This document shows positions 36,018 through 45,222 of a DNA stretch of 64,000 nucleotides, one piece after another. The DNA is from CALMEC01 sp964628685 (GTDB lineage: Bacteria > Actinomycetota > Thermoleophilia > Miltoncostaeales > Miltoncostaeaceae), in contig CAZVNM010000001.1 in the NCBI GenBank assembly GCA_964628685.1, positions 372,001 through 436,000 of the forward strand, in the 5' to 3' direction. Position numbers and translations under genes: made by a program. Position 1 is the stretch's first letter; the number at the start of each line of letters is the position of its first letter. The notes under the pieces are model-generated. The model saw only the letters and a program-made list of their open reading frames with translations, was not told the origin of the DNA and did no database searches.

Positions 36018-37424
36018 ATGGCCAAAGTCACCTCCACCATCGACAGCGTCGTCTCCCTCTGCAAGCGGCGGGGCTTCGTCTTCCCCTGCGGCGAGATCTA
36101 CGGCGGCACCCGCTCCGCCTGGGACTACGGACCCCTCGGGGTCGAGCTGAAGGAGAACATCAAACGGCAGTGGTGGCGGGCGATGGTCACCGCCCGCGAC
36201 GACGTGGTGGGGCTCGACTCGTCCATCATCCTGCCGCGCGAGACCTGGGTCGCCTCCGGGCACGTCGGTGCGTTCGCCGACCCCCTCACCGAATGCCGCT
36301 CCTGCCACCGGCGCTTCCGCGTCGACCACCTGCAGGAGGCCGTGGCCGCCAAGGCCGAGGCCAAGGGCGAGACCGTCAACCCGGACGACGTGGACCTCGC
36401 GACCATCGCCTGCCCGCACTGCGGCACGCGCGGTGAGTGGACCGAGCCGCGTGAGTTCAACATGATGCTGAAGACGCACGTGGGCGTCGTGGAGGACGAG
36501 ACGGGGCTGCACTACCTGCGCCCCGAGACCGCGCAGGGCATCTTCATCAACTTCCTGAACGTGGCGGGCGCCGCGCGCATGAAGCCGCCGTTCGGCATCG
36601 CCCAGACCGGCAAGAGCTTCCGCAACGAGATCACGCCGGGCAACTTCATCTTCCGCACCCGCGAGTTCGAGCAGATGGAGATGGAGTTCTTCGTCAAGCC
36701 GGGCACCGACGAGGAGTGGCACGAGTACTGGATCGAGGAGCGCACCAACTGGTACGTCGACCTGGGCATCCCCCGGGAGGACCTGCGCCTGTACGAGCAC
36801 CCCAAGGAGAAGCTCTCCCACTACGCCAAGCGCACCGTCGACATCGAGTACCGCTTCCACTTCCAGGGATCCGAGTGGGGTGAGCTCGAGGGCATCGCCA
36901 ACCGCACAGACTTCGACCTCACCACGCACACCCAGCACTCCGGCACCGACATGTCGTTCTACGACCAGGCCGCCGACGAGCGCTACGTGCCGTACGTCAT
37001 CGAGCCGGCGGCCGGGCTCTCCCGGTCGCTCATGACCTTCCTCGTCGCCGCCTACGAGGAGGACGAGGCGCCCAACACCAAGGGCGGCGTCGACAAGCGC
37101 ACCGTGCTGCGCCTCGACCCGCGTCTGGCCCCGTTCAAGGCCGCCGTGCTGCCGCTGTCGCGCAACGCCGACCTCACGCCCAAGGCCAAGGACCTGGCGG
37201 CGCAGTTGCGGCGCAACTGGAACGTGGACTTCGACGACTCGGGGGCGATCGGGCGACGCTACCGTCGCCATGACGAGATCGGAACGCCCTACTGTGTGAC
37301 GGTCGACTTCGACACGCTCGAGGATCAGGCGGTCACCATCCGCGAGCGTGACGCCATGACGCAGGAGCGCATCGGCATCGACCAGGTGGAGCGCTACCTG
37401 GCCGAGCGCCTCGTGGGCTGCTGA
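36018..37424 (+). CDS. glyS: Glycyl-tRNA synthetase (homodimeric type)
   Basis: The 468-residue class II synthetase shows motif 1 region GGTRSAWDYGPLGVELKENI, a zinc-like ECRSCHRRFR / ACPHCGTRGEW insertion, motif 2 (FGIAQTGKSFRNEITPGNFI, FRTREFEQMEME) and motif 3 (GLSRSLMTFLVAAY). The anticodon-binding domain fills the C-terminus. It charges tRNA-Gly in the cytosol. This alpha2 type is usual in Actinobacteria, unlike the alpha2beta2 enzyme of E. coli. Confidence 0.96.
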   Translation: MAKVTSTIDSVVSLCKRRGFVFPCGEIYGGTRSAWDYGPLGVELKENIKRQWWRAMVTARDDVVGLDSSIILPRETWVASGHVGAFADPLTECRSCHRRFRVDHLQEAVAAKAEAKGETVNPDDVDLATIACPHCGTRGEWTEPREFNMMLKTHVGVVEDETGLHYLRPETAQGIFINFLNVAGAARMKPPFGIAQTGKSFRNEITPGNFIFRTREFEQMEMEFFVKPGTDEEWHEYWIEERTNWYVDLGIPREDLRLYEHPKEKLSHYAKRTVDIEYRFHFQGSEWGELEGIANRTDFDLTTHTQHSGTDMSFYDQAADERYVPYVIEPAAGLSRSLMTFLVAAYEEDEAPNTKGGVDKRTVLRLDPRLAPFKAAVLPLSRNADLTPKAKDLAAQLRRNWNVDFDDSGAIGRRYRRHDEIGTPYCVTVDFDTLEDQAVTIRERDAMTQERIGIDQVERYLAERLVGC

Positions 37425-37509
37425 CACCCTCCCGGCCGGTGGTCGCGCCGGAACGTTCTCGCCGACCACCGGTACTCGACACACCCGCCCGCGCGCCTAG
37501 GTTGGGTCG

Positions 37510-38214
37510 ATGGCCCACAAGCGCGACATCACCACCGGCAACATCCTGGCCTCGGCCGCCGGAGGCATCGCCTCGACGTTCGTCCTGGCGTCCTTCGGCG
37601 CGACCGGCAGTCTGATCGGCGCCGGCCTGGGCCCGGTGGTCTTCCTGATCGTCAAGGAGTTCACCCGCGGCCCGACCGACAGCGTCGCCAAGCGACGGGT
37701 GGCCTCGGCGTCCCTCACGACGACGGCCGGCATCCCGACCGGGGAGCCGGCGGTGAAGCGCACGCCGTTCCAACTCGTGCGCCGGCGTCCGCGTCCCCGC
37801 GTCATCGCGATCACCGCCGTGTTGGCCACGCTCCTGACCGTGGCCGCGGTCACGCTGCCCGAGCTCATCCTGGGATCGTCACTGGTCTCGGACCGACGAA
37901 CCACGATCCTGAGCCCCGCCTCCCACACGCCGTCCGCACCCGAGAAGACCCCCGCGGCCACGCCACCCGCCGCCGACACCGAGGACGCGGCGCCGGCCGG
38001 GGCCGGAACGACCACACAGGAGGCCCCACCGGCCGAGATCACACCCCCTGCGACGACGACCCCCGGTACGACGACCACCGCACCCGCGGATCCCAACGCC
38101 ACCCAGACCGGCCCACAGCCCGCGGACCAGCAGGCGCCGCCGACCCAGCAGCCCGCGGAGTCGGCCCCGCCCGCGGCGCAACCCCCCGCAGCCACACCCC
38201 CGCCAGCGCAGTGA
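37510..38214 (+). CDS. Membrane protein with long Pro/Ala/Thr-rich tail
   Basis: The 234-residue protein has two hydrophobic regions: ILASAAGGIASTFVLASFGA with a Gly-rich continuation, and VIAITAVLATLLTVAAVTLP. After residue 135 comes a disordered tail of Pro, Ala, Thr and Gln, typical of segments crossing the cell wall. No domain recognised. TAGGTT lies 6 nt before the ATG. Confidence 0.65.
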   Translation: MAHKRDITTGNILASAAGGIASTFVLASFGATGSLIGAGLGPVVFLIVKEFTRGPTDSVAKRRVASASLTTTAGIPTGEPAVKRTPFQLVRRRPRPRVIAITAVLATLLTVAAVTLPELILGSSLVSDRRTTILSPASHTPSAPEKTPAATPPAADTEDAAPAGAGTTTQEAPPAEITPPATTTPGTTTTAPADPNATQTGPQPADQQAPPTQQPAESAPPAAQPPAATPPPAQ

Positions 38215-38235
38215 CGGCGCGGCCGGCAGACTCCG

Positions 38236-38847
38236 TCAGCGCGAGGTCGTGGCCAGCTTCGCGCCGAGCAGTGCGAAGGTGCCCGCGAACGCACGGCGCA
38301 TGGCCCGCACCACGGCGGGCCGTTCGACGACGTGATGGCGCACCGCCGATGCGGCGGCGCCGTACGCCGCGAACACGAGGAGCGTCATGAGCATGAACAC
38401 CGCGCTCAGCCCGAGCATCGTGGCCACCCCGTGCGCTGCCCCGGACGGCACGAACTGCGGCAGGAACGCGAAGAAGAAGAGCGTCAGCTTGGGGTTCAGC
38501 AGGTTCGCGAGGATCGCCGAGACCACGACGCTGCGTGACGAGCGCGGTGCCGCGTCCGGGTCGAGCACGATGGGCGTCCGGTCACGCCACGTCGTCCACG
38601 CCATGTACATGAGGTAGGCGACACCCAGGTACTTGACGATCTCGAAGGCGAGCCCGCTCGCGTGCAGCACGGCCGCCGTACCGGTGACCGCCGCAGCCAG
38701 GTGCGGGACGATGCCGAGCGTGCATCCCAGCGCGGTGACGAGGCTGGCACGGCGCCCGTGCACCAACCCGGCCGAGATCGTGAGGAGCGCGCCGGTCCCC
38801 GGGGTGGCGACGATCACGAGCGACGTGATGAGGAACGTGAGGCTCAT
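38236..38847 (-). CDS. LysE/RhtB family exporter, second copy
   Basis: The 203-residue protein starts MSLTFLITSLVIVATPGTGA and has six predicted membrane helices. It carries the LANLLNPKLTLFFFAFLPQF motif and a positively charged end. A metabolite exporter of unknown substrate. TACCGT lies 8 nt before the ATG. Longer upstream readings are Arg-rich shadow sequence. Confidence 0.87.
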   Translation of the reverse strand: MSLTFLITSLVIVATPGTGALLTISAGLVHGRRASLVTALGCTLGIVPHLAAAVTGTAAVLHASGLAFEIVKYLGVAYLMYMAWTTWRDRTPIVLDPDAAPRSSRSVVVSAILANLLNPKLTLFFFAFLPQFVPSGAAHGVATMLGLSAVFMLMTLLVFAAYGAAASAVRHHVVERPAVVRAMRRAFAGTFALLGAKLATTSR

Positions 38848-38951
38848 GGGCGCGCACGGTACCAGGCCCCCGCACGCCGATCGTGGAGCGGTGGACATCA
38901 GGTCGGTCACCCCGGGGATGCCGTCAACGCGCTCCGACGACCACGCGTGTC

Positions 38952-39382
38952 TCAGGCGACGACGATGGGCTCCACGCCGACCGCCACATACGTCTCCCGT
39001 ACCCGCTGATCGCACGTGATGAGCGGCAGACCGTGCTCCTGCGCACACGCGGCGACGAGGGCGTCGTACACCGCTCCGCCGGCGATGCCCCACTCGACAC
39101 ACCGCTCGAGCACCCGTGCCGCCGCATCCGCGGAGAGATGCCGGCCGGCCGGGGAGTCCACTCGGACCAGACGAGCCGCGGCACCCGGGCTGACGCGCAA
39201 CCCCTGGGGAAGGCGCGTCAGCACCGAGAAGGTCTCGAACGCGGCGTGTCCCGAGAGCCCCAGGTCCACCCCCTCGACGACCTCCGCCACCGCGCGATGG
39301 TGCTCGTGCGACTCGACACAGAGCGCGATGGCAGCACGGTGTCGACCAACGCCGCACCCCGGTCGCCCTCAGCGCCGCCCAC
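38952..39382 (-). pseudogene. PIN-domain (VapC-like) toxin with N-terminal frameshift
   Basis: The main part in frame from 39290 has PIN features: GLSGHAAFETFSVLTRLP and GGAVYDALVAACAQEHGLPL with TCDQRV. The expected first strand (AALVDT) is encoded just upstream in another frame. One missing base near 39,345 would restore AALVDT followed by AIALCVESHEHHRAVAEVV. As written the first catalytic Asp is lost. It follows the AbrB-type antitoxin gene, overlapping its stop. Confidence 0.65.
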
Positions 39383-39602
39383 GCCGCCGCAGAGCGCGGA
39401 CATCGTCGACGGTGAGATCTCCGTCACCCGCCGCGATGACCAGTCGTCCGTCGCGCTCGACGAGGTCGTCGGTCACCACCGGCTCGATCCGGATTCCGGC
39501 GCCCACGACCGTGACCTCGACCGGTCCCGCCGAGATTCCCACGGCGTCACGCAGCTCCTTGGGAACGACGAGTCGGCCGGCACGATCGATGGTGATGCGC
39601 AT
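39369..39602 (-). CDS. AbrB/MazE-type antitoxin
   Basis: The 77-residue protein starts MRITIDRAGRLVVPKELRDA, the swapped-hairpin DNA-binding fold of AbrB/VapB antitoxins. It ends in a charged tail (LTVDDVRALRRRGRR) that would hold the toxin. Its PIN partner is frameshifted, so the antitoxin may be an orphan. Confidence 0.85.
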   Translation of the reverse strand: MRITIDRAGRLVVPKELRDAVGISAGPVEVTVVGAGIRIEPVVTDDLVERDGRLVIAAGDGDLTVDDVRALRRRGRR

Positions 39603-39609
39603 GCCGATC

Positions 39610-39615
39610 ACGGTA
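39610..39615 (-). promoter_or_regulatory. -10 hexamer of the AbrB antitoxin gene (leaderless type)
   Basis: TACCGT on the minus strand ends 7 nt before the ATG at 39600-39602. Confidence 0.4.
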
Positions 39616-39659
39616 CCTCCCAGATGGCATCCACCACACCTCCATATTTCGCAACAGAC

Positions 39660-39688
39660 GTGACAAACCATCCGAAGATGTGTATCGT
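39660..39688 (+). promoter_or_regulatory. Promoter of the CBS-domain gene with -35 and -10
   Basis: GTGACA (39660-39665) and TATCGT (39683-39688) are 17 bp apart. The -10 ends 6 nt before the ATG at 39695, so that start is preferred over the GTG at 39680, which lies upstream of the -10. Confidence 0.5.
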
Positions 39689-39694
39689 GGCCGC

Positions 39695-40096
39695 ATGCCA
39701 GTCGCCGTCTCAGAAATCATGTCGCCCATCGAGGCGATCGTCGGAGCCGACACCACCCTGCGGCAGGCCGCCGTGGTCATGGGGCAGTACAAGACCGGTG
39801 CCGCGCTCGTCATCGACCAGTCCCTGCCATGCCCGGGGATCGTCACCGAGCGGGACATCCTCCGGTCGCTGGCCGAGGGTGCCGATCCGGACGAGGCGCT
39901 CGTCGCCGACTACATGCACAGTCAGCTCGTGGCCGCCGCACCCAGCTGGCCCGCCCAGCAGGCCGCGGAGCGGATGATGAAGTACCACATCCGCCACGTC
40001 GCGGTGTTCGAGGAGGAGCACCTCGTCGGGATCCTCTCGATGCGCGACGTCATCAAGGTCCTGGGCCTTTCGTCGAGCGAGGAACGCGCCGCCTGA
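39695..40096 (+). CDS. Tandem CBS-domain protein
   Basis: The 133-residue protein is a CBS pair (Bateman module): VSEIMSPIEAIVGADTTLRQ, GAALVIDQSLPCPGIVTERD; then VADYMHSQLVAAAPSWPAQQ and HIRHVAVFEEEHLVGILSMRD. Such stand-alone modules bind adenine nucleotides or similar ligands and regulate partners that are not evident here. Confidence 0.88.
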   Translation: MPVAVSEIMSPIEAIVGADTTLRQAAVVMGQYKTGAALVIDQSLPCPGIVTERDILRSLAEGADPDEALVADYMHSQLVAAAPSWPAQQAAERMMKYHIRHVAVFEEEHLVGILSMRDVIKVLGLSSSEERAA

Positions 40097-40373
40097 GTGC
40101 CCGCCCCGGCGCGTCCACACGCACCGGGGCCGTCGTCACCCACTCGTCGGGCCTGGCGCACGCATCGCGCCGGCCGGGCCAGGCTGCGGGCACGGGTCGC
40201 CCCGCACCATCCCGCCCTGCCACCAGGTCGTGCTGCACGACCCGGGACGACCGCACCGTCCTCACAGGTGCCCGATCCCGTGACGAGGCCGCACCATCAG
40301 CTGCTCCACCGACCCGCCGGACCCGACCACGTGCCCGGCGGACGCGATGGCGACATGCGCGGCCGATCCACGC

Positions 40374-40379
40374 TACTCT
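40374..40379 (+). promoter_or_regulatory. -10 hexamer of the NDH-2 gene (leaderless type)
   Basis: TACTCT ends 6 nt before GTG 40386. The in-frame ATG at 40347 is upstream of it and is rejected. Confidence 0.4.
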
Positions 40380-40385
40380 CGGTTT

Positions 40386-41756
40386 GTGACACACAATCAC
40401 GAAGTTGCAGATGTGACGAGACACCGGGTCGTCGTCGTGGGCGGCGGGTTCGGCGGCCTCTCCGCCATCACCTCGCTGCGCGACGCACCGGTGGACATCA
40501 CCCTCGTCGACCGCCAGAACTACCACCTCTTCCAGCCCCTGCTCTACCAGGTGGCCACGGGGTCGCTCTCGCCCGGTGAGATCGCCGTGCCCCTGCGCGC
40601 CATCCTGCGGCGGCAGCGCAACGTGCGCGTGATCCTGGGCGAGGTGGAGGACGTCGACCTGGACGCGCAGGAGCTCGAGGTCTCGCGCGCCATCACCGAC
40701 GACGATCCCGTCTGCCTGCCCTACGACACGCTGATCGTCGCGACCGGCATGCGCAACCACTACTTCGGCAACGACGAGTGGAAGGACGTCGCCCCGGCGC
40801 TCAAGACGCTGGAGGACGCCCTCGACATCCGAGCCCGCATCCTGCTGGCGTTCGAGGCCGCCGAGACCGAGTCGGACCCCGGCGAACGGCAGCGGTGGCT
40901 CACCTTCGTCGTCGTCGGCGGTGGCCCGACCGGCGTCGAGCTTGCCGGTCAGATCGCCGAGATCTCACGCGACACGATGCGCGACCAGTTCCGCGCCTTC
41001 AACCCCGCGGCCGCACGGGTCTACCTGGTGGAGGGCGCCGACCGCGTGCTGCTCTCGTTCCGCGACGACCAGTCCGAGCGCGCACGGCGCGACCTGGAGG
41101 CCCTGGGCGTGACGGTGCGCACCGGCTGCATGGTCTCGGGCATCGACGCCGAGGGGGTGGACCTCACCCAGGGCACGCGGCACGAACGCATCGACGCACG
41201 CACGATCGTGTGGGCCGCCGGGGTGACCGCCGCACCGTTCGCCGAGCGGATCGCCGAGCGGGCCGGCCTCACCACCGACCGTGCCGGCCGGGTTCCGGTC
41301 GCAACGGACCTCACGTTGCCCGGGCACCCCGAGGTGATGGTGGTGGGCGACATGGCGACCACCGGCGAACGGCCGCTTCCCGGGATCGCCCCCGTGGCGA
41401 TGCAGATGGGTCGCCACGCCGGCACCAACGTCCGACGACGGATCGCCGGCGCCGACGCCGCCCCGTTCGCCTACCGCGACAAGGGCAACCTGGCGACCAT
41501 CGGCCGGGCGCGCGCCGTGGCGAGCCTGTTCGGCATGCGCTTCCACGGCTTCGTCGCATGGTGGCTCTGGCTCGCCGTGCACCTCTTCTACCTCATCGGC
41601 TTCCACAACCGGCTGCTCGTGATGAGCAGGTGGACGTGGAGCTTCTTCACGCGCGGGCGCGGCGCGCGCCTCATCACCGGCACCGACCCCGACCGGCCGA
41701 CGCGGCTGCGGATCCCGGAGCCCGATCGCGAGTACCCGGAGGTCGGCGGAGGCTGA
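40386..41756 (+). CDS. ndh: Type II NADH:quinone oxidoreductase
   Basis: The 456-residue flavoprotein has the FAD site VVVVGGGFGGLSAITSL, the quinone-side motif NYHLFQPLLYQVATGSLSPG, the NADH site FVVVGGGPTGVELAGQIAEI, and the second FAD motif GHPEVMVVGDMAT. The C-terminus has an amphipathic/hydrophobic membrane anchor (FHGFVAWWLWLAVHLFYLIG). It passes electrons from NADH to menaquinone without pumping protons. Confidence 0.92.
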   Translation: MTHNHEVADVTRHRVVVVGGGFGGLSAITSLRDAPVDITLVDRQNYHLFQPLLYQVATGSLSPGEIAVPLRAILRRQRNVRVILGEVEDVDLDAQELEVSRAITDDDPVCLPYDTLIVATGMRNHYFGNDEWKDVAPALKTLEDALDIRARILLAFEAAETESDPGERQRWLTFVVVGGGPTGVELAGQIAEISRDTMRDQFRAFNPAAARVYLVEGADRVLLSFRDDQSERARRDLEALGVTVRTGCMVSGIDAEGVDLTQGTRHERIDARTIVWAAGVTAAPFAERIAERAGLTTDRAGRVPVATDLTLPGHPEVMVVGDMATTGERPLPGIAPVAMQMGRHAGTNVRRRIAGADAAPFAYRDKGNLATIGRARAVASLFGMRFHGFVAWWLWLAVHLFYLIGFHNRLLVMSRWTWSFFTRGRGARLITGTDPDRPTRLRIPEPDREYPEVGGG

Positions 41757-41834
41757 CCGTCGCCCGCGCCGGCGACCACGCACTTCACCACATCTTCATT
41801 CGGCCGCGGGCGCGGTGGCGTAGGGTGACCCGGT

Positions 41835-42626
41835 TTGACCGAGCCAACAAGGAGCCCAAGGGTGCAGGAAACGGCGACCCAACCCCAGGAAACCCGTTCC
41901 TCCGGCGGTGAGGTGGTGCGCGCGGAGGGCGTCACCCGCGTCTACGGTGCCGGCGACACCGCCGTCAACGCGCTGCGGGGCGTCGACCTGACGCTCAACC
42001 GCGGACGCTTCGTCGCGATCATGGGTCCGTCGGGATCCGGCAAATCAACGCTGATGCACATCCTCGCCGGCATCGACCAGCCGACATCCGGCAGGGTCTG
42101 GATCGGTGACGACGAGATCACCGCGATGGACGACAAGCACCTCACGCTCCTTCGCCGCCGCGCCGTGGGCTTCGTGTTCCAGTTCTTCAACCTGCTTCCC
42201 ATGCTCTCGGCCGAGGAGAACCTGGACCTCCCGCTCGACATTGGCGACACCAAGCCGGATGCGAAGTGGCGGGACATGCTCATCGACGCGACGGGGCTGC
42301 GCGAACGGCTGAACCACCGTCCCTCCGAGCTCTCCGGCGGGCAGCAGCAGCGCGTCGCGATCGCCCGCGCACTCGTGAGCCGCCCGGACGTGGTGTTCGC
42401 CGACGAGCCCACCGGCAACCTGGACTCCAAGACCGGCAGCGAGATCCTGGAGCTCCTTCGCCGCTGTGTGGACGAGTTCGGACAGACGATCGTCATGGTG
42501 ACGCACGACCCGCGTGCCGCGTCCATCGCCGACCGCGTGCTCTTCCTGCAGGACGGGCGCATCGTGCGCGACGGCGGTCGCATGGACGCCGACGCCATCT
42601 ACGACGTCATGAAGGGACTCGAGTAG
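41835..42626 (+). CDS. ABC transporter ATP-binding protein (LolD/MacB type)
   Basis: The 263-residue ATPase has Walker A GPSGSGKSTLMHILAG, a Q-loop FVFQFFNLLPMLSAEENLDL, the signature LSGGQQQRVAIARAL, Walker B VVFADEPTGNLDSKTGSEIL and the switch His in MVTHDPRAA. It starts at TTG 41835, with TAGGGT 8 nt upstream, and ends directly before the permease. The pair forms a mechanotransmission-type exporter or lipoprotein/peptide handling system. Confidence 0.93.
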   Translation: MTEPTRSPRVQETATQPQETRSSGGEVVRAEGVTRVYGAGDTAVNALRGVDLTLNRGRFVAIMGPSGSGKSTLMHILAGIDQPTSGRVWIGDDEITAMDDKHLTLLRRRAVGFVFQFFNLLPMLSAEENLDLPLDIGDTKPDAKWRDMLIDATGLRERLNHRPSELSGGQQQRVAIARALVSRPDVVFADEPTGNLDSKTGSEILELLRRCVDEFGQTIVMVTHDPRAASIADRVLFLQDGRIVRDGGRMDADAIYDVMKGLE

Positions 42627-45176
42627 GTGTTCCGTCTCGCGCTTCGCAACCTCTTCTCACGCAAGCTCCGCTTCGCCCTGACGGCGCTCGCCATCGTGCT
42701 GGGGACGGCGATGATCAGCGGCACCTACGTCCTCACCGACCAGATCACCGGTGCGTTCGACGAGATCTTCGAGAAGGCCAACACCGGCGTCGACGTCGTC
42801 GTGACGAAGAAGCTCGCGTTCCAGTCGCAGTCCGGCACGCAGAGCGCCTTCCCCGAGACCGAGGTGAAGAAGGTCCTCGAGGTACCCGGCGTGGCGGCGG
42901 CCGAGGGCCTGCTCGACGGAACGGGCTCGCTCGTCGTCGACGGCAAGAGCGCCGCGAGCGTCGGGGGCGCGCCCTCCCTGCTCGTGTCGGTCAACCCCGA
43001 CACGCAGTTCGATGCGGTCGTGCGCGACCAGGGCCGCGACCCGAAGACGTCGGGTGAGGTGTCGGTCGACGTCGCCACCGCGAAGAAGCACAACCTGACG
43101 ATCGGCCAGAAGGTCGCGATCGCGACCACGACGGGCGTCATCCCGGTGACGGTCGTGGGCACGTTCAAGTTCGGTGACAGCGACTCCCTGGGCGGCACCA
43201 CCATCGTGGCCGCGCTGCCGCAGGACGTCCAGAAATGGCTCGACCAGCCCGGTCAGATCACGTCGATCGCCATCGCCGCCGATCCCGGTGTCGACCCGGC
43301 CCGGCTCGCGCAGCGGGTGCAGACCGCGCTGGGAGATCCGCAGTTGCGGGTCGAGACCGGCAGTCAGAGCTCGAAGCGCCAATCGCAGGAGATCAACGAC
43401 AACCTCGGCTTCCTGCGCACGATGCTCTTGGTGTTCGCCGCCATCTCGATCCTGGTCGGCGGGTTCGTCATCTTCAACATCTTCTCCATCACGATCGCCC
43501 AGCGCATCCGCGAGATGGCGATGCTCCGCACCGTCGGCGCGACGCGGCGCCAGCTGAGGACCTCCGTCCTGCTGGAGGCCCTCACCGTCGGCGTGATCGC
43601 ATCGATCATCGGCATCGGCGGCGGCGTGCTCCTGGCGATGGGGATCAAGGCGGCGTTCGCCGCCGCCGACTTCGGCCTGCCCACCGCGGGCATCCAGCTG
43701 AAGCCGCGGACGATCATCGTTCCGCTCATCGTCGGCGTCGTCGCGACGGTGCTCTCGGCCCTCATCCCCGCCATCCGCGCGACGAAGATCTCCCCCGTCG
43801 CCGCGCTGCGCGAGGGTGCCGTGCTGCCCAACTCCCGCTTCAGCCGCTACGTGCCGGCGCTCGGGGTCATCGCCGTGGTGCTGGGCGGGGTGGTGACGTT
43901 CATCGGCATGGGTCTGGACGCGTCGGTCACGCGCAAGCTCAGCGTCATCGCCTTCGGGGCGCTTCTCATCATCATCGGCGTGGCGCTGGCGCTGCGGATC
44001 TTCATCGCGCCGCTCGCCCGGATCGTCGGCGCCCCGTTCAGCGCGATCTTCGGAAAGACCGCGCAGATCGGGCGGCAGAACACCATCCGCCAACCGGAAC
44101 GGACCGCCAGCACCGCGACGGCCCTCATGATCGGCGTGGGCCTCGTCATCTTCATCGCCACCTTCGTCGCCGCGTTCAAGAGCTCGTTCTTCACCGCGAT
44201 CGACAAGAACATCGACGCGACCCAGGTGACGATGTCCGAGAACTTCCAGCCCATGCCCGAGCGGGTCGTCGCCGCGTCGCGCGCGGTGCCCGGGGTCGAG
44301 AACGCGGTCGGCATCGGCACCGTCGAGGCCCAGGTGGACGGCAAGAACACGTTCCCCAACGCCATCGACCCGGCCGGTGCCCGCGGCATCCTCCGGTTCG
44401 ACTGGCGATCGGGCAACGCGTCGGCGCTGGACGCGCTCGGCACCGACGGCGCCGCGGTGGAGGAGGGCTTCGCCCGGGACAACGGGCTCGGCATGGGCGA
44501 CACCTTCAAGGTGACGTCGATCGAGGACATCACGAAGACCTTCACCGTGCGCGGCATCTACCGCGACCCGCAGCTCTTCACCGGGTTCGTGATCAGCGAC
44601 CGCGCACTCGCCGAGCTGACGGCGCAGCCGCAGGTGTCGCTGGTGTTCACCAAGTTCGCGCCCGGCATCCCGATCGCCGAGAGCACGAGCCGCCTGCAGG
44701 AGACCCTGAAGGCCGAGGTGCCCACCGCCAAGGTGCGCTCACGCCAGGAGTACAAGGACTTCGTCAACCAGCAGACCACCCAGTTCCTGAGCATCCTCTA
44801 CGTGCTGCTGGCGCTGTCGGTGTTCATCTCGCTGGTGGGCGTGATCATCACGCTCTTCCTGGCGATCTACGAGCGCACCCGCGAGATCGGCATGCTGCGG
44901 GCGGTCGGCACCACCCGTGGACAGATCCGTTCGATGATCCGCTTCGAGAGCATCATCACCTGCGTGATCGGCGGCATCGTCGGCGTGCTGGTGGGCCTGC
45001 TGCTCGGCTGGCTCATCGTCCTGGGTCTGCGCGACGAGGGCCTGTCGTTCACCGCGCCGATCGGGACGATCATCGTCGTCGTGATCCTGGCGTTCGTCGC
45101 GGGCCTGATCGCGGCCATCTTCCCGGCGCGGCGGGCCGCCAAGCTGCGGCCGCTGGAGGCGCTGCAGTACGAGTGA
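42627..45176 (+). CDS. FtsX-like permease of the ABC exporter
   Basis: The 849-residue protein begins at a GTG directly after the ATPase stop. It has an N-terminal membrane helix (LRFALTALAIVLGTAMISGT), a first extracytoplasmic domain (to about 260), an FtsX core (FLRTMLLVFAAISILVGGFV, RIREMAMLRTVGATRRQLRT), more helices, then a second outer domain and a second FtsX core (FLSILYVLLALSVFISLVGV, RTREIGMLRAVGTTRGQIRS). This duplicated form is common in Actinobacteria. The substrate cannot be told. Confidence 0.92.
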   Translation: MFRLALRNLFSRKLRFALTALAIVLGTAMISGTYVLTDQITGAFDEIFEKANTGVDVVVTKKLAFQSQSGTQSAFPETEVKKVLEVPGVAAAEGLLDGTGSLVVDGKSAASVGGAPSLLVSVNPDTQFDAVVRDQGRDPKTSGEVSVDVATAKKHNLTIGQKVAIATTTGVIPVTVVGTFKFGDSDSLGGTTIVAALPQDVQKWLDQPGQITSIAIAADPGVDPARLAQRVQTALGDPQLRVETGSQSSKRQSQEINDNLGFLRTMLLVFAAISILVGGFVIFNIFSITIAQRIREMAMLRTVGATRRQLRTSVLLEALTVGVIASIIGIGGGVLLAMGIKAAFAAADFGLPTAGIQLKPRTIIVPLIVGVVATVLSALIPAIRATKISPVAALREGAVLPNSRFSRYVPALGVIAVVLGGVVTFIGMGLDASVTRKLSVIAFGALLIIIGVALALRIFIAPLARIVGAPFSAIFGKTAQIGRQNTIRQPERTASTATALMIGVGLVIFIATFVAAFKSSFFTAIDKNIDATQVTMSENFQPMPERVVAASRAVPGVENAVGIGTVEAQVDGKNTFPNAIDPAGARGILRFDWRSGNASALDALGTDGAAVEEGFARDNGLGMGDTFKVTSIEDITKTFTVRGIYRDPQLFTGFVISDRALAELTAQPQVSLVFTKFAPGIPIAESTSRLQETLKAEVPTAKVRSRQEYKDFVNQQTTQFLSILYVLLALSVFISLVGVIITLFLAIYERTREIGMLRAVGTTRGQIRSMIRFESIITCVIGGIVGVLVGLLLGWLIVLGLRDEGLSFTAPIGTIIVVVILAFVAGLIAAIFPARRAAKLRPLEALQYE

Positions 45177-45185
45177 GCGTCCGCC

Positions 45186-45222
45186 CACCCGCCCCCGGGG
45201 CTCAGCCCCCGGCGGGCGGGTG
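45186..45222. terminator. Hairpin between convergent permease and tetR genes
   Basis: CACCCGCC...CCGGGGC and GCCCCCGG...GGCGGGTG form a long imperfect GC-rich stem whose loop holds the TetR stop codon. It can end transcription from both sides. Confidence 0.5.

Noticed and set aside
37900..38214. Tandem repeat in the Pro/Ala/Thr-rich tail
   Set aside because: The tail is low-complexity but has no regular repeat unit, so I describe it only as disordered.
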